This document shows positions 55,901-64,000 of a stretch of DNA of 64,000 nt, piece by piece. Origin of the DNA: Sialis fuliginosa (lineage: Eukaryota; Arthropoda; Insecta; Megaloptera; Sialidae); contig OY540822.1 of assembly GCA_961205875.1 (NCBI GenBank), positions 12,650,501 to 12,714,500 of the forward strand, written 5' to 3'. Made by a program: the position numbers and the translations under genes. Within the stretch, counting starts at the first letter, position 1; each line of letters starts with the position of its first letter. The notes under the pieces are model-generated. The model ran no database searches, was not told the origin of the DNA, and worked only from the letters and a program-made list of their open reading frames with translations.

Positions 55901-56072
55901 TATCTACGCCACTGGTTATCAGATTATAGCGTTTTAAAAATAAATTTCCTAAATATGGTTATCTTGAAATTTGGGTAAAAATTTCCAAATTGCAATTTTG
56001 TTATTAAAACTTTAATTTTCACTACTATAAGCTCAAAAACGATCATATTGTATTTCAAAAACGAGTAATATT

Positions 56073-56712
56073 TTCGCTAACTTTGTTATTATTGGAGCTA
56101 GAAGGTCGGTTAAATGGGCAAAATATCAGTGTTTTTCTCCGGGACGAATTATGGTGGTCTCAAAAAAACAAATGAATGTCGAATGTCATAAATATATTGA
56201 AATATAACATTTTTTTTAAATGGAATAACTTGTATATTATTAATGGATTTTATAGCTAAGAATGTATAATTTTTTGGTTAAACGGATAGAAAACAAGTAT
56301 AAAATTAATAAAAAATATCGAAAAATAGCATGTTATGCAGACGTTAAAAATATTCGAAAAAATGGCAAAAATACCTGAAATTATTGTTTTAAAAATTTTA
56401 ATTATTTGTTTTATTTAATTAAAATTGGATAGTACACTATTTTTTGATATTTTCTATTAATTTATTTATGTTATATCTTATTTTATAATAATTTTACCAC
56501 CATACATGTATAAGACTTTTTTAAACAGAACATTCTTAGCTATAAAATCCAATAATAATATACAGGAACTTCCGTTTAAAAAAATGGTTATTTTTCAATA
56601 AATATATCTTTGAAATGCGAGATTCAATTATTCTTTCGATACTGCAATTATTCATCTCGGAAAAAAATACTGATACTTAGCTCCAATAACAACAAAGTTA
56701 ACAATGATTAGA
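56073..56712. repeat. 640-bp imperfect fold-back repeat
   Basis: CTAACTTTGTTATTATTGGAG (56077) and later GGATTTTATAGCTAAGAATG (56244) recur inverted at about 56690-56710 and 56525-56550. Arms of about 200 bp, moderately diverged, with an AT-rich centre. No target duplication identified. Confidence 0.65.
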
Positions 56713-59700
56713 GGTGTTAAATATAAATACATAGATTATTATCTTAAATTAATGTAACATTATTCAATATGGAGTTTCTTTAAGAAAATACATTAAATTA
56801 TAAAAATTGTGTTCTTACATATTCTGTAATTTTTACAGCTTTGTAAAACTATTTTTATAGTATAAATTATTTGTATAGCATACGTTCTTTTTTCAATAAT
56901 AATATAATATAAAAATAATAATAATATAATAGTATGACGTTAAAATATTCACTTTAAATATACATCGTGAGTTCACGATTCTGGCGAACGTGATTTAAAA
57001 TATCTGTCATCGTGACCAAAAAACTACTCACATGTTCAATTTTTCATAAAATAAAATACATTAGAATGGTCAACAATTGAACCAGGTGAAGAAATAGCCC
57101 GAAAGAGTTGATACATATAAGTATAAATAAACGTAAGTTAGATGTCACACACGTGTCAGGTTATTATGGCGTGCATCCAACCTGTAATAGGATCGTCTGA
57201 CGTTCGGAGACGATAAACCCATGAGAATTACTGTAATTAAATAAAAATAAAACATGTTATTTGTTCTTGGCGCATTTACGAGGAGTAAATCTCGGAAAAA
57301 TAGATTACATTATGTTGCATTTTTATACAATATAAACATAAGTACATTATACAGAGTGCAATACCGGATGAGTAGTTATTTATCCGGCACGTACAGGAAA
57401 ATACTTTAATTTATTTACATTATTGTATAATTTACTCAGACCCACAAAAAAAGTATTTCGTACGAATTTGACAATAATTGCTATCGTAAAAAGGCAAAAA
57501 AAAAAATCAATTTTGAGAATTTAAAAAAAATCAGATCTAATGAATAACTATTATGGAAAATACTTTTTTCTTTAATTTGTGTTTTTTTTTTGTATAAAAT
57601 TTAACTTAACAGTTTTTTAGGGTTAACATAAAAACATAATTTACATATAATAATATGTCAAAAAATAAAACTATTAATATGTCGTTAATTAACATCTCCC
57701 CCTTCTACTAGACGGTAAAAAGTTTTGAATTTTTTGTCGACAATTTGTTAATTTAGTACAGCTTGAAGCTCTGCAAATATTAATAATAATGCTAGATACT
57801 GGCACCAGTTATGGACGCTATAAGAGCAAGGTTTGATTATTTTTGTGATTGACGGGCTTCTTTTTTGTAATTCTCATGAACTAATTTTACTGATACAACA
57901 AGTAACTCTTTATTTAATCAATTTAATTACCAAAGGCGGCAAATATAGTTGTGATGGACACTTGCTAATGATTAGAAAATGATAAGTACTATGACACAAA
58001 AGATATAAAAGAATATATAATATAAAATAATAATTAATTAATAAATTATACCAATAATTAGTTTAAATGTCTACCATTTTGACACCTATTGGTCGATTGT
58101 CATCAAATCACGCTGTAAGACCGTAAAATGTATATATGTAGATTAATATTTAGAAATGGTAGTAATCAAATATTAACACATATTTCTAATTCAGTACATA
58201 TAATTATACCTTAATATATTATCAAATTTATACTTGAAGAATTTCTTCATGATTAAAAATCGGTTTAAAATGAAATAAAATAAATGAATATTTTATACGG
58301 TGGGTTCAAATTGAATACGATATCGAAAAGGACCTGTGTTAATAAAGTCCCATTAATGTTATAATTACCTAAATGAATTTTTCACATTATTTGATCCTTG
58401 TTTTATCTTACCCGGAAATTGCTTTTATGAAATACAGCCTGTACGTTTTCATTTGCATATGTGTTATATAACCGTTATTACCAAATTATTAAAAGCATAT
58501 TTTAGTTAAATTTTGCATTATGGGTTAACATAGCCATCCTTGTTTTCGTTGCTAATTTTTTGTTATTATACCTCATATCTTTGGTTTTATGATTTGAAAA
58601 TATATTATCTTAAAACGTAGTTTTTGAAAAACATTCTATGTACCGTTTTTAATAGTAGATGTTTCGATTAAAATGAATAAAATTAAACTATGACTCAAAT
58701 TTAAAATTTGGGCCCTAGCCAATTACAAAATTTTCGTTTGATTTTCATGCTAATAGGTTTTATGAAAATTTTCTTTATTTAATTTAGTAAATAAACTTGT
58801 TATTTGTTAAAGGCAAAACATGCAAAAATACTAATTGAATTTTTTTAACAACAAATGAAAATATAGTGACAATGTATTATTATTATAATGGTTTATTTGC
58901 ACTATTTTAATAAAAAACGACAATTAAATTAATAAATTGCAGTTTTATTATCTATATTCAAGATATAATAAACTAATTTGATTAAATTTAAAGACAGAAT
59001 TTGATACAATATACAAAAAAAAAATTAAATATAAATTAAGGACGAAAAGTTTAATAAAGTAGAATTTTCCATACATATGAAACCGATTGATAAAAGAGGA
59101 AATATGTTACCTATAGAGATATCAAATATTATTATCAGTTCGTAGTATTTCGTTAAGTATAGACAAGGGAGTAATTTAATTAAATTTGATTAGTGGTGTG
59201 TATAGTATATACTGTATTCTGTTATGGGAAATTAAACTCCATAGTGTAGATATATCTTTATATTTTATACGAAGTTCGCTTTACTATTACCTACAGCTAC
59301 AGCTACAGCGAAGAGGCGAAAATCTTCAGCGTTCACACATTTGATAGTTATCATATAAATGTCAGAATGGATGTTCGTATAACTTATATATATGTGTATA
59401 TATGAGAATATCTCGCGCGATTAATGTAGGATAACATTCTGTTTATAGTATCCTGTTGAAACTTATAAATGGCTACTTTGTAGCTGTATGTTTAGTAACA
59501 TATTATTCAACATGTAATTCTGCGAAATATCTTAAAGAATATTATATTGAAACGGTTTCTTCAGAAGCTTACGATACTGTGTGCAAATATTGGTTTATTA
59601 CGCCCCCGGACAATTTGTTTTTGAAAGAATAAACGTAAAGGAGAAAACAAAAAGAGAATTGTTCAGTATAAAAATACTTTCTGTAAGAATAAACTTCCAC

Positions 59701-61727
59701 GAATCTAGAACGAATTGATTGTTGTATTAATAAAATAAATATAAATAACGTAATTTTGTTGAAATAATTTTAAAATACGTGTAAACATTCAGTACAATGT
59801 TTCGGTAGAGTGAGTGAAATATGTACACAATAAGCCTCTTTATTATTACTTATATTCTCTTATTATTTGTTTTGTAAGATAATTGCTTCCTCGCGATATT
59901 GAAGATACGAGAAGCTTTGTGATCGTTAATGGATGGTTAGGTCTGGCCCCATTTCAAAATCGTGTGTAGTTTTGTCAAGATATCTCAAGAACGACATGTT
60001 ATCGGTTTTTATTTAAATTGCTTAATAATCAACTACCTTTGATGAATTTAACACGAGAAAGCACTGTACATTTACTTAGCAGATGTTTATTTTATTGAAT
60101 ATCCGACATATTTAACTCATTTGCAATTCGCCCTGTTTCAAAAATAATTCACATATTCTTTCTTAAAATCTAAAATCATTTTAAAAATAATAAATGTATT
60201 GTTTTTTTTTAACCCCCCTCTCTTTTAGGATGAAAATTAATTTTAAATATAAAATTTTAATCTTTTACGATTTGTCGTTTTACAGACAGACATACATCAA
60301 AATATATGGTTTAATTCTTATACTATATGTATTTTATACATATGGCCGTATAAGAAAGTAAAAATATATTTCTGAAAAGTTGTTAATGGTTACAGGCGAC
60401 CAAGGTATGTAAAGTACAAGGTAGTCTCAGTAGCTCGGCGCGAGAGAGGGAAATACGTCATCTAGGGTGACCAAATTTGAAGAGGAGGAATGATGTATCC
60501 AATCATAACATATATAGTCTTGTAATTCGGTGCGAGAAGGAGAAAATACGTCATCTGGAGTGCCCAAGCTGATTGGTCAAAAGCTACTGAAACAACCTGT
60601 GTATTTACCAACCTTGACAGAAGACTCCCTCTTACCAAAGGCTGTGTACATGCAACCAGATATTTAACTTAGAATAAGCTTTAATCCCTCGTTAACATTC
60701 TTAATCAGTGACTGCGCAACCCAGCTTACAAATATGTCGAGAGTCGCAAATTGTAAAAAATAAATCCCGTTGAAAGCTTGGTATCCAGTTTACTTTATAA
60801 TAACGTAATAATAAGGGAGTAAATAATTCAATACCAAGTACGAATGTGGCAAACATAAAAGTAGGTGACCGTAATCTTTTAATCTATACTTAAACCTGTA
60901 CCGTATACCCAGTCTAGACACAATATAATCACCATTGCATTTAATCGCATATTATAGTTATCAAGATAAAAATAATAACGTGGCGGAACACGTTAGACTG
61001 TGACAGAGCCGCGTCAGAGATAAATATTGCACAGCGTACAGGCTAGGCTACAGCACAGCGAAGGCAGGCAATGTATGTATATGTATATATGTACGTGTAT
61101 TTGTAGATTCATCTTCTATATAGGGCACTATGGTTGTATGTATTCCAGCAGCTTCAAATCGATAATCGCACACTGAAACGGCTACAACAGGGTTGGATTC
61201 TACGCTAGGGCCAATGACTCTTAATTAGGACTGGATGGTATACATGCTAACAACCCTTTTTGTGATAATTCATAATACATATATACAGACTCAGTGATAC
61301 TTCTCCAAATCGACCATCTACGGTTGCTAAAGTCACAATCAATTTAATGTGTTCTTATTAACGCTGTTGTATAGTAGTATTGTATAGTAACTATTCAATT
61401 TATTTGTTAATTTATCAATTTCATTTGTTAATAAGAGGGGAAGGGGGTCTCGACGGTCTTAGGGAAATTGATAGTCTTAAAGTTAATGATGTAAGCTATA
61501 TTTAAAAAAAAGTTGGGGTCTGTAGGATCGCGCCAAGCTGAGATATTAACTATTCTTGTTAAACCTTATTAAAATCGGTTCAGTAGTTCTCATGCTGGAA
61601 GCGAATACATGTGGTTACATATGAAGTTACCTTTATATTTATAAATAGATTATTGTGAAATATGACAGAATATCGAGCAACGTTGGGCTAGTATATTGTA
61701 TTCAAAAGGCTAACACCTATTATTTTC
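56713..61727. other. Long AT-rich region without a recognisable gene
   Basis: No coding exon supported. A diverged pair of about 60-bp segments sharing GAAATACGTCATCT/GAAAATACGTCATCT occurs at 60423 and 60517. A short GC-richer patch at 60980-61075 might be regulatory. A fragment with GGTCTCGACGGTCTTAG at 61446 matches inverted sequence near 18280, so it is repeat-derived. Confidence 0.45.
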
Positions 61728-64000
61728 AAAAAGTTCTGATTTCAACAATCCGGCATACATTCGTATGTATATAATTATATATGTAAATGGAAAATGACCG
61801 CTGTCCGCCAAAGCTTCGTCTGTTTAAATCCGATACGATTTTAATTCGATTGTCTCGACACTACTCTAGAAACTAGAGCTAGTTAAAATTGCTGTATGTC
61901 AAAGGTAATCAAACCCATTTACGTATTAATTAATGATACTTATCAATTTACCAATACGGAATGTGCGACGATTAGTAATTTAATTTTGCCATTACATCAA
62001 AAAGCGTACCTGATTTTTAAACTTTGAAAAAGTTCTGATTTCAACAATCCGGCATTGCCTGCAATCGAATGTATATAATTATGTATAATATGTAAATGGA
62101 TAATGACTGCTGTCAGTAAAAGCTCTGTCTGTTTAAATCCGATACGATTTTAATTCTATTGTCTCGTCACTACTCTAGAAACTAAAACTAGTTAAAATAA
62201 CTGTATGTCAGAGGTAATCAAACCCATTTACGTTTTAATTAATGACAGTTATCAATTTACCAATACGGAATGTGCGACGACTACTAATTAAATTTTGCCA
62301 TTAAATCAAAAAACGTATGTAATTTTGAAACTTCTAATTTTATTCTTGAAAAGTTCTGGTTTCGACAATCCGGCATTGCCTACATTCGAATGTGTATAAT
62401 TATGTATAATATGTAAATGGAAAATGACCGCTGTCCGCCAAAGCTTCGTCTGTTTAAATCCGATACGATTTTAATTCTATTGTCTCGTCACTACATTAGA
62501 AACTAAAGCTAGTTAAAATTACTGTATGTCATAGGTAATCAAACCCATTTACGTATTAATTAATGATACTTATCAATTTACCAATACGGAATGTGCAACG
62601 ACTAGTAATTTAATTTTGCCACTACATCAAAAAGCATACCTGATTTTAAAACTTCTAATTTTATTTTTGAAAAGTTCTGATTTCAACAATCCGGCATTGT
62701 CTAAATTCGTATGTATATAATTATGTATAATATGTAAATGGAAAATGACCGCTGTCCGTAAAAGTTTCGTCTGTTTAAATCCAATACGATTTTAATTCTA
62801 TTGTCTCGACACTACTCTAGAAACTAGAGCTAGTTAAAATTACTGTATGTCATAGGTAATCAAACCCATTTACGTATTAATTAATGATACTTATCAATTT
62901 ACTAATACTGAAAGTGTGACGACTCATAATTTAATTTTGCCATTACATCAAAAAGCGTATCTAATTTTAAAACTTCTAATTTTATTTTTGAAAAAGTTCT
63001 GGTTTCAACAATCCAGTGTTGTCTACATTCGAATGTATATAATTATGTATAATATGTAAATGGAAAATGACCAGTGTCAGTAAAAGCTCTGTCTGTTTAA
63101 ATCCGATACGATTTTAATTCTATTGTCTCGTCACTACTCTGGAAACTAAAGCTAGTTAAAATTACTGTATGTCATAGGTAATCAAACCCATTTACGTTTT
63201 AATAAATGATACTTATCAATTTACCAATACGGAATATGCGACGACTAGTAATTTAATTTTGCCATTATATCGAAAAACGTACCTGATTTTTAAACTTCTA
63301 TTTATATTTTTGAAAAAGTTCTGGTTTCGACAATCCGGCATTGCCTACATTCGAATGTGTATAATTATGTATAATATGTAAATGGAAAATGACCGCTGTC
63401 CGCCAAAGCTTCGTCTGTTTAAATCCGATACGATTTTAATTCTATTGTCTCGTCACTACATTAGAAACTAGAGCTAGTTAAAATTACTGTATGTCAAAGG
63501 TAATCAAACCCGTTTATGTATTAATTAATGATACTTATCAATTTACCAAAACGGAATGTGCGACGACTAGTAATTTAATTTTGCCATTACATCAAAAAGC
63601 GTATCTAATTTTAAAACTTCTAATTTTATTTTTGAAAAAGTTCTGGTTTCAACAATCCAGTGTTGTCTACATTCGAATGTATATAATTATGTATAATATG
63701 TAAATGGAAAATGACCAGTGTCAGTAAAAGCTCTGTCTGTTTAAATCCGATACGATTTTAATTCTATTGTCTCGACACTACTCTAGAAACTAAAGCTAGT
63801 TAAAAGTACTGTATGTCATAGGTAATCAAACCCATTTACGTATTAATTAATGATACTTATCAATTTACCAATACAGAATGTGCAACGACTAGTAATTTAA
63901 TTTTGCCATTACATCAAAAAGCGTACCTGATTTTTAAACTTCTATTTATATTTTTGAAAAAGTTCTGATTTCAATAATCCGGCATTGCCTGCATTCGAAT
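61728..64000 (+). repeat. 322-bp tandem satellite, at least 7 monomers, running off the window
   Basis: The motif AAGTTCTGRTTTCRACAATC recurs at 61731, 62030, 62351, 62672, 62994, 63316, 63638 and 63960. Spacings are 299, then 321-322 throughout. Monomers vary at diagnostic positions (GACCGCTGTCCGCCAAAGCT versus GACCAGTGTCAGTAAAAGCT), and near-identical variants are two or three units apart. The array extends beyond base 64000. Confidence 0.95.

Larger units (their letters stand above)
53965..55914. mobile_element. Outer non-autonomous hAT element, 1950 bp
   Basis: Perfect 15-bp terminal inverted repeats CAGTGGCGTAGATAG (53965-53979, and inverted at 55900-55914) with identical 8-bp target duplications GTTATCAG (53957-53964 and 55915-55922). 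Poly-G or poly-C runs lie inside each end (53991-54008, 55869-55878 and 55892-55900). No transposase frame. It carries the inner element 54586-55683. Confidence 0.92.

Noticed and set aside
63491..63703. 70-codon open frame within the satellite
   Set aside because: Equivalent frames in monomers at 62351, 62672 and 62994 stop two codons after the ATG (ATG TCA TAG), so the frame is not conserved and is chance.

Overview
The window is eukaryotic and almost certainly from an insect. It is strongly AT-rich, its genes are split by many short GT-AG introns, and it carries insect-type proteins: gliotactin, a CYP6-like P450, a K-Cl cotransporter and a calcium-channel alpha2-delta subunit. Copies of cut-and-paste transposons with poly-G stretches next to their ends are frequent. 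A hemipteran such as an aphid relative is plausible, but that is inference from style only.

Seven protein genes can be assembled exon by exon. In order they are: FARSB 3' part (3-1711, +); gliotactin (4589-8805, -); an HDDC2-type HD-domain 5'-nucleotidase (9505-10300, +); FBXW9 (12776-14523, -); a CYP6-like P450 (18998-23479, +); alpha2-delta (26297-38618, -, 23 exons); and a K-Cl cotransporter (45826-51300, -, 5' end not found). The spliced coding lengths of the five complete genes are multiples of three (852, 195, 419, 521 and 1201 residues), which supports the exon calls. The genes are unrelated housekeeping, junctional, neuronal and detoxification genes, with no operon-like logic. Gliotactin and HDDC2 are divergent over about 700 bp. 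FARSB/gliotactin and HDDC2/FBXW9 are convergent pairs.

The rest is repeat-rich. A hAT element (53965-55914, 8-bp target duplication GTTATCAG) contains a second hAT element (54586-55683, target duplication ATATAGAA), which in turn contains a 744-bp near-perfect palindrome. A truncated copy of this composite lies at 14842-16123, and a decayed palindrome copy at 23903-24265. Other clean hAT-type insertions sit in introns of the P450 (21865-22446) and alpha2-delta genes (29895-30300, 36273-36480).

Two unrelated fold-back elements (20473-20690 and 41514-41750) each carry a hammerhead-ribozyme-like CTGANGA-stem-GAAA core at the centre of long inverted arms. This is the most unusual structure in the window, and it resembles the ribozyme-bearing ends of Penelope-like retroelements. 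The right end (61728-64000) is a 322-bp tandem satellite that runs off the window.

Regions 51301-53964 and 56713-61727 hold no gene I can support.
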